A DNA stretch of 64,000 bases from Sphaerisporangium rufum (GTDB lineage: Bacteria > Actinomycetota > Actinomycetes > Streptosporangiales > Streptosporangiaceae). The notes under the pieces are model-generated. The model was not told the DNA's origin and searched no databases. It worked only from the letters and a program-made list of their open reading frames with translations. This document shows, piece by piece, positions 36,433-50,977 of this stretch. Each line of letters starts with the position of its first letter. Position 1 is the stretch's first letter. The stretch spans positions 42,716 through 106,715 of the forward strand of contig NZ_BOOU01000073.1 in the NCBI RefSeq assembly GCF_016863395.1. The letters run 5' to 3'. A program made the position numbers and the translations under genes.

Positions 36433-38361
36433 ATGGACGGTGTCGACCTCGGCCTGTTGTGGACACGAGCGCTCGAGAGCCTCTCCGAAGGTGCCATTCC
36501 GCACCAGCAGCGTGTCTGGCTGACCATGACCCGCCCGATCGGCCTGGCCAACGACACGATCATCCTGGTGACGCCCAACGATTTCGCCAAGGATGTCCTG
36601 GAGACCAAGCTGCGCACGCCGATCAGCCAGGCGCTGACCCGGCAGTTCGGCCATCCGGTGCGGGTGGCGGTCATCGTGGAGCAGCCGACCGACAACCCGC
36701 CGGCGCCCCGGGCCGAAGGTTATCCACAGGGTGTGCAGTCCGGTCATCCCCAAGGTGGACAACAGCAGTTGGGCTATGAACCCCCTGGTAGAGCGAGTTC
36801 TGACGGACGTCAGGGCTACGCCGGCTCCGGCTCGTCCACCGCTTATCCACAGGATCGGCCACAGGGGCAGGGTTATCCCCAGGGGTATGGCGGCGGGGAG
36901 GATTCCTACGCCGCCGACTCCGGCACCGGTCCTGGTGGTGGACATTCCCCTGGCGGTTACCCACCCGCCGAGGGCTTCGGCGGCCGCCAGGACGACGCGC
37001 ACCAGGACCGCCGGCCGGCATCGACCGACGGCCGGTCCGCGCGTTTCGCCGGGGAGGACGACGGACGCCAGGCGTTTTCGCGCGGCGACCAGGGGCGGCC
37101 GTTCCCCAGGGACGAGGCGGCCAAAGGCTATCCACAGGACGACTCCACGTCCCGCCCCTATCCACCGGCGGACGGGGCACAGCCGTACCCCCGGCACGGC
37201 GGGGGCTTCGGCGGGCCGGCGCCGTTCGCCGATCGCCCCGACGACCAGCCCCGGCAGGCCCGCGACGGCTTCGACCGGCCGACGCAGAACCGGTGGGACG
37301 CCCGGGGCGGCAAGCCGAGCGAACCGGCCCGGCTGAACCCGAAGTACACCTTCGAGACCTTCGTCATCGGCGCCTCCAACCGCTTCGCGCACGCCGCCGC
37401 CGTCGCCGTCGCCGAAGCCCCGGCCAAGGCGTACAACCCGCTGTTCATCTACGGTGACTCGGGCCTGGGGAAGACGCACCTGCTGCACGCGATCGGCCAC
37501 TACGCCCAGCGTCTCTACGACGGCGCGCGGGTGCGCTACGTGAGCTCGGAGGAGTTCACCAACGACTTCATCAACTCCATCCGCGACCACAAGGCGGACG
37601 GCTTCCGGGCCCGTTATCGGGCGGTCGACATCCTGCTGGTGGACGACATCCAGTTCTTGGAGGGCAAGGAGCAGACGCAGGAGGAGTTCTTCCACACCTT
37701 CAACACGCTGCACAACGCCAACAAGCAGATCGTCATCTCCAGCGACCGGGCGCCCAAGCAGCTGGTCACCCTGGAGGACCGGCTCCGCAACCGCTTCGAG
37801 TGGGGGCTGATCACCGACGTCCAGCCGCCTGAGCTGGAGACGCGGATCGCCATCCTCCGCAAGAAGGCCATCCAGGAGAAGCTGGCCGCGCCGGGTGATG
37901 TGCTGGAGTACATCGCCAGCAAGATCTCCACCAATATCCGGGAGCTGGAAGGCGCCCTGATCCGGGTGACCGCCTTCGCCAGCCTCAACCGCCAGTCCGT
38001 CGATCTGCAGCTGGCGGAGGTGGTGCTGAAGGACCTCATCACCGAGGACTCCAGCGGGGAGATCACGATCGCCACGATCATGGCCCAGACCTCGGCCTAC
38101 TTCGGCCTGTCGATCGACGACCTGTGCGGCGGGTCGCGCTCGCGGGTGCTGGTGACGGCCCGGCAGATCGCCATGTACCTGGCCCGGGAACTCACCGATC
38201 TCTCGCTGCCGAAGATCGGGCAGCAGTTCGGCGGGCGCGACCACACCACGGTGATGCACGCGGAACGCAAAATCCGTTCCCTGATGGCCGAGCGTCGTTC
38301 TATGTACAACCAGGTAACTGAACTGACGAATCGCATCAAACAGAACTCACGAAGCGCTTGA
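36433..38361 (+). CDS. dnaA: Chromosomal replication initiator DnaA
   Basis: Binds DnaA boxes, melts the origin and loads helicase. 642 residues, long as in Streptomyces. Domain I (about 1-90) starts [18 protein letters not shown]. Domain II (about 91-290) is a long Pro/Gly/Gln linker with repeated YPQG/YPQD units. Domain III has [21 protein letters not shown] (Walker A, near residue 340), [23 protein letters not shown] (Walker B) and the [14 protein letters not shown] arginine-finger helix. Domain IV ends with [18 protein letters not shown], the DnaA signature that reads the boxes. The ATG at 36433 follows GGGAGGAGG. Several DnaA boxes lie in the linker codons. Confidence 0.98.
   Translation: MDGVDLGLLWTRALESLSEGAIPHQQRVWLTMTRPIGLANDTIILVTPNDFAKDVLETKLRTPISQALTRQFGHPVRVAVIVEQPTDNPPAPRAEGYPQGVQSGHPQGGQQQLGYEPPGRASSDGRQGYAGSGSSTAYPQDRPQGQGYPQGYGGGEDSYAADSGTGPGGGHSPGGYPPAEGFGGRQDDAHQDRRPASTDGRSARFAGEDDGRQAFSRGDQGRPFPRDEAAKGYPQDDSTSRPYPPADGAQPYPRHGGGFGGPAPFADRPDDQPRQARDGFDRPTQNRWDARGGKPSEPARLNPKYTFETFVIGASNRFAHAAAVAVAEAPAKAYNPLFIYGDSGLGKTHLLHAIGHYAQRLYDGARVRYVSSEEFTNDFINSIRDHKADGFRARYRAVDILLVDDIQFLEGKEQTQEEFFHTFNTLHNANKQIVISSDRAPKQLVTLEDRLRNRFEWGLITDVQPPELETRIAILRKKAIQEKLAAPGDVLEYIASKISTNIRELEGALIRVTAFASLNRQSVDLQLAEVVLKDLITEDSSGEITIATIMAQTSAYFGLSIDDLCGGSRSRVLVTARQIAMYLARELTDLSLPKIGQQFGGRDHTTVMHAERKIRSLMAERRSMYNQVTELTNRIKQNSRSA
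36720..37166. repeat. DnaA boxes embedded in the dnaA linker codons
   Basis: Inside dnaA, in phase with YPQ repeats: TTATCCACA at 36720-36728 and 36843-36851 (perfect boxes), TTATCCCCA at 36873-36881, CTATCCACA at 37128-37136, CTATCCACC at 37158-37166, and GGTGGACAA (reverse of TTGTCCACC) at 36754-36762. Each forward box spells xxT-TAT-CCA-CAG or a near variant, so Tyr-Pro-Gln recurs at residues 97-99, 138-140, 148-150 and 233-235. Confidence 0.8.
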
Positions 38362-38937
38362 TGATCCACAGCCTGTGGATATCTCTGTGGATCAGGGCAT
38401 AGTTCCGATGAATCGACCAAATCCCCCGCCGACCGACTCACAAGCAAGCGCTCGGCCGGATTCCCGTCTCGTCCCGCCTGTGGACAACTCTGGGGACATC
38501 CTGGGGAAGACCTGGGGACAACCGGTGGATGACCTGGGGACGGCCTGTGCGAACGCGCTTCGGTCGACACCTAGGTTGTCTTTTACCCCGTGGATAACCG
38601 GTGGAAACATGGTGGATGACCGGTGGATGAAGCCCCCGGAAACTGTGGACGGCCTGTGGGAAACCTTCGGTCATCCCCAGGCGGCGCCGGGTTGTCCACC
38701 GCCCACCCACAGGGCCGGTGGACAAAAAATGCCCCCTGACCTGCGGGGACATTAGACTTCCACAGTATCCACACCCCCTACTGAGATGACCTGTATCTCT
38801 CTCTACTAAGAACTCAAGACCCATAGAAGGGTTCTGGGCGCTCTCCCTGGCGGGAGGGTGAACACTTGAACCAGCGCCGGTCGGGCCGGGACCAAGGCCG
38901 CGACAAGCCACACACCACCCACAGGAGGCGGATCCAC
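38362..38937. other. Origin of replication oriC
   Basis: The dnaA-dnaN interval, 576 bases without a gene. DnaA-box-like 9-mers on both strands include TGATCCACA 38362, TGTGGATAT 38374, TGTGGATCA 38386, TGTGGACAA 38479 (perfect), TGGGGACAA 38513, CGTGGATAA 38589, TGTGGACGG 38644, TTGTCCACC 38692, GGTGGACAA 38717 and GTATCCACA 38765, plus weaker GGTGGATGA repeats at about 38610-38630. A less GC-rich stretch at about 38751-38831, with TCTCTCTCTACTAAG, is the best unwinding-element candidate. Arrangement and position match actinomycete origins. Confidence 0.93.
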
Positions 38938-40074
38938 GTGATGTTCCGGGTCGACCGAGACGTACTCGCAGAGGCGGTCGCGTGGACCGCCCGCAGCCTG
39001 CCCGCCCGGCCCTCGGTGCCGGTGCTCGCCGGCATGCGGCTGGAGGTGACCGAGGAGCACCAGCTCAAGCTCTCCGGCTTCGACTACGAGGTCTCCGCCG
39101 AGGTGACGCTGGACCTGCAGACCGGGGACCCCGGCGTGGTGCTCGTCTCCGGGCGGCTGCTCGCCGAGATCACCCGCTCGCTTCCCGCACAGCCTGTGGA
39201 TTTCGTGGTGGAGGGCGCCAAGGCCGTCGTCACCTGTGGCAGCGCCCGCTTCACCCTGTTGACGATGCCCACCGAGGACTACCCCACGCTGCCCGCCATG
39301 CCGCCGGCCGCGGGCCGGGTGGGCAGCGACGTCTTCTCCTCCGCCGTCGCCCAGGTCGCGGTGGCCGCGGGCAAGGACGACACGCTGCCGATGCTCACCG
39401 GGGTGCGGATGGAGATCGAGGGCGACACCGTCACCCTCGCCGCCACCGACCGCTACCGCCTGGCGGTCCGCGAGCTGAAGTGGCAGCCCGAGCAGCCGGA
39501 CATCTCGGCGATCGCGATGATCCCCGGCCGCACCCTCGCCGACACCGCCAAGTCGCTCACCACCGGTGCCGAGGTCGAGATCGCGCTCAGCTCCACCGGC
39601 GGCACCGGCGAGGGCATGATCGGCTTCGCCAGCGCGGGGCGGCGTACCACGACCCGCCTGCTCAATCCGGAGTTCCCCAAGTACCGCTCGCTGCTGCCCA
39701 CCGAGTTCTCCTCGCACGCCGAGATCGCCACGTCGGCGTTCGTGGAGGCCGTCAAGCGCGTCGCGCTGGTGGCCGAGCGCAACACCCCCGTCCGGCTGGC
39801 CTTCCGCGGCGGCGAGGTGGTGCTGGAGGCCGGCAGCGGGGACGAGGCGCAGGCCGTGGAGGTGCTGCCGGTCGACTTCGACGGCGAGGAGATCAACATC
39901 GCCTTCAACCACCAGTTCCTGCTGGAGGGGCTCGGCGCGATCGACTCCGACGTCGCGCGGCTGCAGTTCACCACCTCGACCAAGCCCGCCATCCTCACCG
40001 GTGGAAAGCCGGTGGACGACGGCGGCACCCCCGACTACCGGTACCTCATCATGCCGATTCGCCTGTCGAGCTAG
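38938..40074 (+). CDS. dnaN: DNA polymerase III sliding clamp, beta subunit
   Basis: Ring-shaped processivity clamp. 378 residues with FRVDRDVLAEAVAWTARSLPARPSVPVLAGMRLE, the middle domain TDRYRLAVRELKW and the C-terminal cleft residues ending YRYLIMPIRLSS, which bind clamp-binding motifs of polymerases. Start: GTG 38938 is 9 bases behind AGGAGG; the ATG directly after it, at 38941, is a close alternative. Confidence 0.97.
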   Translation: MMFRVDRDVLAEAVAWTARSLPARPSVPVLAGMRLEVTEEHQLKLSGFDYEVSAEVTLDLQTGDPGVVLVSGRLLAEITRSLPAQPVDFVVEGAKAVVTCGSARFTLLTMPTEDYPTLPAMPPAAGRVGSDVFSSAVAQVAVAAGKDDTLPMLTGVRMEIEGDTVTLAATDRYRLAVRELKWQPEQPDISAIAMIPGRTLADTAKSLTTGAEVEIALSSTGGTGEGMIGFASAGRRTTTRLLNPEFPKYRSLLPTEFSSHAEIATSAFVEAVKRVALVAERNTPVRLAFRGGEVVLEAGSGDEAQAVEVLPVDFDGEEINIAFNHQFLLEGLGAIDSDVARLQFTTSTKPAILTGGKPVDDGGTPDYRYLIMPIRLSS

Positions 40075-40172
40075 GATCCTCCGCGTCGATCCCGATTGGA
40101 CGGCCGGTGGCCGGGTACGGGGGCGCGCGGGCGGACAGGGGACGGCGGAGACCTTCACGAGGAGTGGCAGCG

Positions 40173-41117
40173 ATGCAGATCGGCATGGTCGGACTGGGCA
40201 AGATGGGCGGCAACATGGCCGAGCGGCTGCGCCGCGCGGGCCATGACGTGGTCGGGTACGACCGTGATCCGAAGGTCAGCGACGTCGGCGACCTGGCCGA
40301 GCTGGTCGAGCGGCTGCAGGCGCCGCGCGCGGTGTGGGTGATGGTGCCGTCGGGCGACCCGACCAGGGCCACCGTCAAGGAGCTCGCCGCCCTGCTGTCC
40401 GACGGTGACGTGCTGGTGGACGGCGGCAACTCGCATTACCTCGATGACCGGAAGCACAGCGAGGCGCTGGCCGGCCAGGGCATCGGGTTCGTCGACGTCG
40501 GGGTCAGCGGCGGCGTCTGGGGCCTGGAGAACGGGTACGCCCTGATGGTCGGTGGCGACCCCCGCCACGTCGAGATGCTCATGCCGGTGTTCCGGTCGCT
40601 CAAGCCCGAGGGCGAGGACGGCTTCGTGCACGCCGGCGAGGTCGGTGCCGGCCACTTCGCCAAGATGGTGCACAACGGCATCGAGTACGGCATGATGCAG
40701 TCCTTCGCCGAGGGCTGGGAGCTGCTGGAGGCCACCGACATCGTCACCGACGTGGCGGGCACCTTCAAGAGCTGGCGCAGCGGCACCGTCATCCGCTCCT
40801 GGCTGCTGGACCTGGTCGCCCGCGCCCTGCAGGAGGATCCGGACCTGTCGGAGCTCAAGGGATACGCCGCCGACTCCGGCGAGGGCCGCTGGACGGTCCA
40901 GGCGGGCATCGACCACGCCGTGCCGCTGCCGGCGATCACCGCCGCGCTGTACGCCCGGTTCGCCTCCCGGCAGGAGGATTCGCCCGCGATGAAGATGGTC
41001 GCCGCCCTGCGCAACCAGTTCGGCGGTCACGCGGTCTCCGCGGTCCAGGGCCAGCGCGAGAAGGGCGCCGACGCGCCGGGTGCCGACGTGGCCCCGCCGG
41101 TCGATCCGCAGGGGTGA
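40173..41117 (+). CDS. gnd: 6-phosphogluconate dehydrogenase, decarboxylating
   Basis: Oxidises 6-phosphogluconate to ribulose 5-phosphate and CO2. The short 314-residue form, opening MQIGMVGLGKMGGNMAERLRRAGHDVVGYDRD (NAD(P)-binding Rossmann), with VDGGNSHYLDD, GVSGGVWGLENGYALMVGG and HFAKMVHNGIEYGMMQSFAEGWEL. Asp after the second strand (YDRD) favours NAD over NADP, as in other short-form enzymes. The ATG at 40173 follows CGAGGAG. Its place between dnaN and recF is an actinomycete trait. Confidence 0.95.
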   Translation: MQIGMVGLGKMGGNMAERLRRAGHDVVGYDRDPKVSDVGDLAELVERLQAPRAVWVMVPSGDPTRATVKELAALLSDGDVLVDGGNSHYLDDRKHSEALAGQGIGFVDVGVSGGVWGLENGYALMVGGDPRHVEMLMPVFRSLKPEGEDGFVHAGEVGAGHFAKMVHNGIEYGMMQSFAEGWELLEATDIVTDVAGTFKSWRSGTVIRSWLLDLVARALQEDPDLSELKGYAADSGEGRWTVQAGIDHAVPLPAITAALYARFASRQEDSPAMKMVAALRNQFGGHAVSAVQGQREKGADAPGADVAPPVDPQG

Positions 41118-41198
41118 TGCCGGCGCCGCCGGGGCCGATGTGAACGATCGGGGCGGGGCGTGCCCGTGTTGTCCTAGGGGCGGGCTAACCTTCGTGGG

Positions 41199-42371
41199 GT
41201 GCGTGTCGCCCACCTGTCGCTGACCGACTTCCGGTCCTACCCCGCCGTGGAGCTCGAGCTCGACCCCGGGGTGACCGCGCTGGTCGGGCCGAACGGCCAG
41301 GGCAAGACCAACCTCGTCGAGGCGATCGGCTACGTCGCCACGCTCGGCAGCTTCCGGGTGGCCACCGACGCGCCGCTGGTGCGCCAGGGGGCCGCGCGCG
41401 CGATCGTCCGCTGCGCGGTGGTCCGCGACGACCGGCGCGCGCTGGTCGAGCTGGAGATCAATCCCGGCCGCGCCAACCGTGCCCGGCTCAACCGGGCGCC
41501 GGTGGCCCGGCCGCGGGAGATCCTCGGCCTGCTGCGCACGGTCCTGTTCGCCCCGGAGGATCTCGCGCTGGCCAAGGGCGACCCCGCCGACCGCCGCCGC
41601 TTCCTGGACGACCTCCTGGTGGCGCGGGCACCGCGGTTCGCCGGGGTCCGGGCCGACTACGACCGGGTGCTCAAGCAGCGCGGGGCACTGCTGCGCACCG
41701 CCGCGCAGGCGCGCGGCGGCCGCCGGCCGGGCACGCGGCGGCAGGAGGCCGAGGCCGGGTTCGCCGCCGCCGGCGCCGGAGACCCGCTCAGCACCCTGGA
41801 GGTCTGGGACGCCCACCTGGCCCGGCACGGCGCCGAGCTGCTCGCCGCGCGGCTGGAGCTGGTCGTGGCGCTGCGCCCGCTGGTCGCCAAGGCCTACGCC
41901 CTGCTCGCCCCGGCCTCGCCGCCGGCGGACATCGAGTACCGCGGCACCCTGCCCGCCGGTCCGGCCACGGCCGCGGAGCTGGAGCAGGCCCTGCGCGCGG
42001 GCCTGCTCGAGGTACGGCGGGCCGAGCTGGAGCGCGGGGTCACCCTGGTCGGCCCGCACCGGGACGATCTCGGGCTCATGCTCGGTGATCTGCCCGCCCG
42101 CGGCTATGCCAGCCACGGCGAGTCGTGGTCGTTCGCCCTGGCCCTGCGGCTGGCCGCCTACGACCTGCTGAGGGCGGAGGGCGGCGACCCGGTGCTGATC
42201 CTGGACGACGTGTTCGCCGAGCTGGACGCCCGGCGGCGGGCCGCCCTCGCCGACATCGTGGCGCCCGCCGAGCAGGTGCTGATCACCGCGGCCGTGCCCG
42301 AGGACGTCCCCGCCCGGCTGGCGGGCGCGCGGTTCGACGTGTCGGAAGGGAGCGTGACCCGTGTCCGATGA
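41199..42371 (+). CDS. recF: DNA replication and repair protein RecF
   Basis: SMC-like ATPase for recombinational gap repair. 390 residues: [41 protein letters not shown] (Walker A), [26 protein letters not shown] (family motif), the signature-like [20 protein letters not shown], and Walker [25 protein letters not shown] start at 41199. The stop overlaps the next gene by 11 bases. Confidence 0.96.
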   Translation: MRVAHLSLTDFRSYPAVELELDPGVTALVGPNGQGKTNLVEAIGYVATLGSFRVATDAPLVRQGAARAIVRCAVVRDDRRALVELEINPGRANRARLNRAPVARPREILGLLRTVLFAPEDLALAKGDPADRRRFLDDLLVARAPRFAGVRADYDRVLKQRGALLRTAAQARGGRRPGTRRQEAEAGFAAAGAGDPLSTLEVWDAHLARHGAELLAARLELVVALRPLVAKAYALLAPASPPADIEYRGTLPAGPATAAELEQALRAGLLEVRRAELERGVTLVGPHRDDLGLMLGDLPARGYASHGESWSFALALRLAAYDLLRAEGGDPVLILDDVFAELDARRRAALADIVAPAEQVLITAAVPEDVPARLAGARFDVSEGSVTRVR

Positions 42372-42885
42372 GCCGGAATCCCCCGGCGGCCGGTCCGCGG
42401 ACGGCGTCACGGCACGCGGCGCCGCCCTGGCGCGCGAGAAGCTGGCCCAGGCGAAGGCCGACGCGGCCCGGCGCGGCCGGCTGCCCCGCCGGGAGCCGCG
42501 GCGCCGCGGCGCCGCCCGCCGTGACGCCGGCGATCCGCAGCTTTTCGGACGTGCCATCCGGGAGCTGCTCGCCGACCGGGGCTGGGAGCAGCCGGTCGCC
42601 GTGGGCGGGGTCTTCGGCCGGTGGCGGGAGATCGTCGGCCCCGACCTGGCCGCGCACACGAAACCGGAGAGCTTCACCGAAGGCGAGGTGGTGGTCACCG
42701 CCGACTCCACCGCCTGGGCGACCCAGGTGAGGTTGCTGGCATCGACCCTGGTCAGGCGGCTGAACGAGGAGCTCGGCGACGGTACGGTGCGACGGGTCAC
42801 GGTGCGCGGCCCGCAGTACGGGCCCCGCCCGGCGGGCGGTCTGCGGGTCACCGGCAGCCGCGGCCCGGGCGACACCTACGGCTGA
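42361..42885 (+). CDS. DciA-like (DUF721) protein, probable replicative helicase loader
   Basis: A 174-residue protein with a basic N-terminal half ([31 protein letters not shown]) and a DUF721 C-terminal domain: [71 protein letters not shown]721/DciA proteins load or assist DnaB in bacteria lacking DnaC/DnaI. GTG start at 42361 inside recF. Its place between recF and gyrB is the actinomycete one. Confidence 0.9.
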   Translation: MSDEPESPGGRSADGVTARGAALAREKLAQAKADAARRGRLPRREPRRRGAARRDAGDPQLFGRAIRELLADRGWEQPVAVGGVFGRWREIVGPDLAAHTKPESFTEGEVVVTADSTAWATQVRLLASTLVRRLNEELGDGTVRRVTVRGPQYGPRPAGGLRVTGSRGPGDTYG

Positions 42886-45168
<2,283 letters not shown>

Positions 45169-45210
45169 CGGCAGCCGTACCGACTCACCTTCGAAAAGGA
45201 CATACCACCT

Positions 45211-47705
<2,495 letters not shown>

Positions 47706-47709
<4 letters not shown>

Positions 47710-48914
47710 GCCCTCAGGCCGGCTCCGGCGGTGCCGGCGGCTCGGGCGGAGCCGGCAAGACCGGCACCCCGGCGAACCGCAAGCGCAACACGCCAAAGGC
47801 AGCCCGTCCCGCCTCCTCGGTGAACTCTTCCACGCGCAACCAGGTGACGGAGAACGTGAACACCACGGACGGCAAGGGTAAAGGCCCTGCCCCGGCGGAC
47901 CGCAATGATGACAGTGTTGTCGTCGTGTCCAGCGAAGACGCCGGCGTGACGCCGGAGGACGAGGGCAAGGGGGCCGACCCCACGCTGCGCATCCGGTCGT
48001 CCGCCGCTCCCGAGAAGTCGTGGTCACCGGCCGCCGACGGGCCGGGTGGCGGTCCGACACGGCCCGCCCAGCAGCCGCCGGCCAAGCCGGCCGATTCCGA
48101 CTCCGCCGCCGCGAGCCCGGCCACCGGTGCGGCCGCCCGGCGTCCCGCGCCCGGCGCCGCCGCCCGGCCCGGCCAGGCGCCCGCCAAACCGGCTTCGGCC
48201 GGCAAACCGGGTCCGGCCGGCGCTCCGTCGCGTCCCGCGCCGGGGCCCGCCACCGGGCCGGCGCCCGGTGCGCGCCCGCAGCCGCCCGCCGGCCCCGGTG
48301 CCCGGCCGGGCCAGGCCGCGCCGTCCGGCCCGGGTGGCCGTCCCGGGCAGTCTCCGGTGGGGCCGGCTCCGGGTGCCCGCCCGGGCGGCCCTGGCGCCAA
48401 GCAGCCCGCGCCGCCCGCCGCCCGGCCGAAGCCGGGCACCGGCTCGGCGCAGCCGGGCGGCCTCGGCGCGGTCTCCTCGCTGGCCACGCCCGACCCGGCG
48501 CCCCGTCCCGAACAGCGGCAGAAGGCCACCGCGAAGGCGCCGCGCAAGGCCCATCTGGTGCTGCGGCGCATCGAGCCCTGGTCGGCGATGAAGTTCAGCT
48601 TCGTCGTCTCGCTGGTCTGTTTCGTGGTGCTGTTCGTGGCCGTCGCGGTGCTCTACGGCGTACTGTCGGCGCTCGGCGTCTTCGACTCGATCGTGAACAC
48701 CGTCACGCAGCTCACCGTGCCGGACGGCAAGAGCACCAACGGCCTGGACATCCGGTCGTGGTTCGAGCCGGCCCGCATCCTGGGCTTCACCGCGCTCATC
48801 GGCGCGGTGAACGTCGTGCTGATCACCGCGCTGGCCACCCTCGGCACCGTGATCTACAACGTCGCCGCCGACCTGGTGGGCGGCGTCGAGGTGACGTTCA
48901 GCGAGGCCGAGTAG
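47706..48914 (+). CDS. DUF3566 membrane protein with long disordered N-terminus
   Basis: A 402-residue protein. The first 275 or so residues are Pro/Ala/Gly-rich low complexity (for example [17 protein letters not shown]) and probably disordered in the cytoplasm. The C-terminal DUF3566 domain is [37 protein letters not shown], then a short loop and the helix [33 protein letters not shown]. Found directly after gyrA in many actinobacteria; function unknown. Coupled to gyrA by a 4-base overlap. Confidence 0.88.
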
Positions 48915-48921
48915 CCGGGCC

Positions 48922-48956
48922 GCCGCCGTCGATGGCCACCGGCCTTCGACGGCGGC
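48922..48956 (+). terminator. Hairpin after the gyrBA-DUF3566 operon
   Basis: GCCGCCGTCGA pairs with TCGACGGCGGC across a 13-base loop, 8 bases past the stop codon. No T-run follows. Confidence 0.7.
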
Positions 48957-49090
48957 CCGGTGCCGGATCGGCGGGACGAAGTGCCCGCCGGCTGGCGCGG
49001 ACACCGCCAGAGCACGGTAAGCTTTCCGTTGTCAGAGCGACGATTCGCTTCCCTTCATGGGAGGCGCTAGTCTTCTCTGCACCGCCTAGC

Positions 49091-49164
49091 GGGGCTATAG
49101 CTCAGACGGTTAGAGCGCTTCCCTGATAAGGAAGAGGTCCCAGGTTCAAGTCCTGGTAGCCCCA
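49091..49164 (+). tRNA. tRNA-Ile (anticodon GAT)
   Basis: 74 bases. Acceptor arms GGGGCTA and TAGCCCC, D-loop AGCTCAGACGGTTAGAGCGC, anticodon stem CTTCC/GGAAG around CTGATAA, and T-loop GGTTCAAGTCC. The 3' CCA is not encoded (the discriminator A is followed by CCC), so the cca product at 14.2-15.6 kb must add it. tRNA-Ile after gyrA is common in actinobacteria; the usual tRNA-Ala partner is not in the next bases. Confidence 0.97.
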
Positions 49165-49181
49165 CCCGCTTGACCAGCAAA

Positions 49182-49210
49182 GGCCGCTTTCCGATCTCCG
49201 GAAGGCGGCC
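49182..49210 (+). terminator. Terminator after tRNA-Ile
   Basis: GGCCGCTTTCC (49182-49192) pairs with GGAAGGCGGCC (49200-49210) with one G-T pair; followed by GTTTCGCTTTC. 17 bases downstream of the tRNA. Confidence 0.8.
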
Positions 49211-49376
49211 GTTTCGCTTTCTGAGTGTCCAGCTGAGTGACTATCGTTCCCGATCACGTCTCGAAGATGTGATCCACGACGACCGCTCCCCTCGGAGCAC
49301 CGGCCGAAGCTTCGCTTCCCTGGTGAAGAGGCATCGCCTTGGCTCGGAACGACCGGCGGGCTTTCATGGGGCGAGG

Positions 49377-49466
49377 ATGAATGACATGCTCATCTGGGTG
49401 ATCGTCATGGGCGTCGTCTGCCTGGGCGCGATCATCATGGAAATCCTGTCGGCCGCGGAAACGTAG
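49377..49466 (+). CDS. Possible membrane microprotein, 29 aa
   Basis: MNDMLIWVIVMGVVCLGAII is a single hydrophobic helix, then MEILSAAET. An ATG at 49386 has GAGG nine bases before it and is an alternative start. Composition fits a one-helix membrane peptide, but at this length chance cannot be excluded. The surrounding 342 bases (49211-49552) hold nothing else I can support. Confidence 0.35.
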   Translation: MNDMLIWVIVMGVVCLGAIIMEILSAAET

Positions 49467-49552
49467 GCCCGGCGGGCATAGGTCCGCGGGTTCTCCGCGC
49501 ACCCCGAGTGGGAGAAGTCTCACGAAAGCCCGGCCGTCCCGCTGGTCGGCCG

Positions 49553-50005
49553 TCAACCCGCGGTATCGGGAGAACCGGTGGCGGAGGTGATGGCGCTCTG
49601 GCCGGGGCCCCGTGGCGGTGTGGGGGGCGAGGGCCGCAGCGAGGGGAGGCCGGCGGCCAGCCAGGCCTGGAAGCCGCCGATCACGTCCGTCGCGTCGGCC
49701 AGCCCGATCCGCCGCAGCGCGGCGGCGGCCAGGCTGGAGGAGTAGCCCTCGTCGCACAGGACGATCCAGTGGACGTCCGTGGACGTCGCCTCCGGGATCC
49801 GCGCCGCGCACCGCGGATCGAGCCGCCATTCCAGGTGGTTGCGTTCGACCACGATGGCACCGGGGACCTCGCCGTCGCGGCGACGCTGGAACTCCGGCCG
49901 GGTGTCCACCAGGTACGATCCCGAGGTCACCGCGGCCCACGCCTGCCGGGGCGTGAGCCGGTGCAGGCCCATCCGGGCCGCTCTCAGGTATTCGTCGATG
50001 CCCAC
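49553..50005 (-). CDS. Rhodanese-like domain protein
   Basis: A 150-residue single-domain sulfurtransferase-like protein. GTG 50005 sits behind GGAGGTTCT and opens VGIDEYLRAARMGLHRLTPRQAWAA. YLVDTRPEFQRRRDGEVPGAIVVERNHLEWR is the CH2A-like region, and the active-site loop is IVLCDEGYSSSLAAAALRRIG with the nucleophilic Cys. Ends IGGFQAWLAAGLP plus a proline-rich tail. Sulfur acceptor unknown. Confidence 0.88.
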   Translation of the reverse strand: MGIDEYLRAARMGLHRLTPRQAWAAVTSGSYLVDTRPEFQRRRDGEVPGAIVVERNHLEWRLDPRCAARIPEATSTDVHWIVLCDEGYSSSLAAAALRRIGLADATDVIGGFQAWLAAGLPSLRPSPPTPPRGPGQSAITSATGSPDTAG

Positions 50006-50260
50006 AGAACCTCCGGGGAAGATGGCGGAGACGGACGGGAGCCGAACCCGCCGCGCCGAGGTCCTCGGCACCACCGGTTTCGAGCGGCCGAAAGGGCCGC
50101 CAGGTACCTGCACGTCTCCCGGAACCTACCAACCCGCCGATCTTCTTTCATCTGGCCGCCGGTGCCCTCCATGGCCGTCACGCCGGGACCGGTCGCTGCG
50201 ACCCACATCTGCGACCCATATCGTGCGGTACCGGCGGAACCGGCGAGTTACATTGGGGGT

Positions 50261-50977
50261 ATGGCCGCTCTTGATCGGTACGACAGCGTCGATCTGTCGC
50301 GTCCGCCGGTGCGGCGGCCGTCCCGGTCCCATCCGGTGATCGAGGTGGTGGACGCGGTCATCTCATGGCCGTTCACGGTCGGGATGGGTTTGCTGCTGGC
50401 GGCGTGGAAGGTCTGGCAGACGCGGGTGCCGCGCCTGATCAAAATCCTCACGGTGATCGTCCTGGTCCCGCCCGGCGTTCTGCTGATACTGGTAGAACTC
50501 GCTCAACAGTTCTGCCCGGCTGCCGCGAGCCGTTCCACCCCGGCGGTGGGCGAGATGGCCGGCCCGGGCGGTCCGGCCAGGTCCAGGGCCAGGCCGGCGA
50601 CCGGCGGTCGCCGGCCGGCTCCCGATCGCAGTGGATGTTCACTTCCGCCGGTGGAGCGGCCGGACCGGAGGTGGTGGAAATACGGCCTGCGGACCGGCCA
50701 CGGCGGGCGGGGCGCGGCTAGGCGGTCGGCGGAGCGACGACCAGCTCGGTCTCCGGGTCGTGGTCGATCAGCGAATAGCCGGCGACGATCATGGTGGCTC
50801 GGGCCCAGGGCTGTTCTCGCAACAGGAAGGGCAACTCCTCCTGCAGCCAGCTCGCCACGTGCGCCAGCTGCTCCGGGGAGTCGCCGTCCCGGGCGACCAG
50901 GAGGCGTTCCTGCTCGTCGAGGTCGCCCTGGATCCACACCGAGGCGTCCAACCATGGAGCGAGCTCTCGGCGGATGA
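50261..50977 (+). CDS. Small membrane protein with overrunning C-terminus (boundary doubtful)
   Basis: ATG 50261 behind TTGGGGGT opens MAALDRYDSVDLSRPPVRRP, then a hydrophobic segment (ISWPFTVGMGLLLAAWKVW) and a second (LIKILTVIVLVPPGVLLILVEL). After about residue 85 the chain is Pro/Arg-rich. The open frame runs to 50977, overlapping the opposite-strand kinase gene by 260 bases, but third-position GC falls after about 50717, and a TAG exists in the next frame at 50719-50721. I therefore trust the first 85 residues and suspect a frameshift or lost stop near 50.7 kb. Confidence 0.4.
   Translation: MAALDRYDSVDLSRPPVRRPSRSHPVIEVVDAVISWPFTVGMGLLLAAWKVWQTRVPRLIKILTVIVLVPPGVLLILVELAQQFCPAAASRSTPAVGEMAGPGGPARSRARPATGGRRPAPDRSGCSLPPVERPDRRWWKYGLRTGHGGRGAARRSAERRPARSPGRGRSANSRRRSWWLGPRAVLATGRATPPAASSPRAPAAPGSRRPGRPGGVPARRGRPGSTPRRPTMERALGG

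Noticed and set aside
38392..38755. Small open frames within oriC
   Set aside because: They are rich in Trp/Pro/Asp from DnaA-box sequence and overlap boxes on both strands; no ribosome-binding site or conservation expected.
40155..42875. An open frame of 906 codons on the minus strand opposite gnd, recF and dciA
   Set aside because: Spans three clear genes on the other strand with no protein features of its own.
49170..49376. Upstream extension of the 29-residue microprotein into a 98-residue protein
   Set aside because: The extension overlaps the tRNA terminator and has Arg/Ser-rich non-coding composition.
49091..50977. tRNA-Ile as attachment site of an integrated element
   Set aside because: The following region has no integrase, and I found no repeat of the tRNA 3' end downstream in the window.
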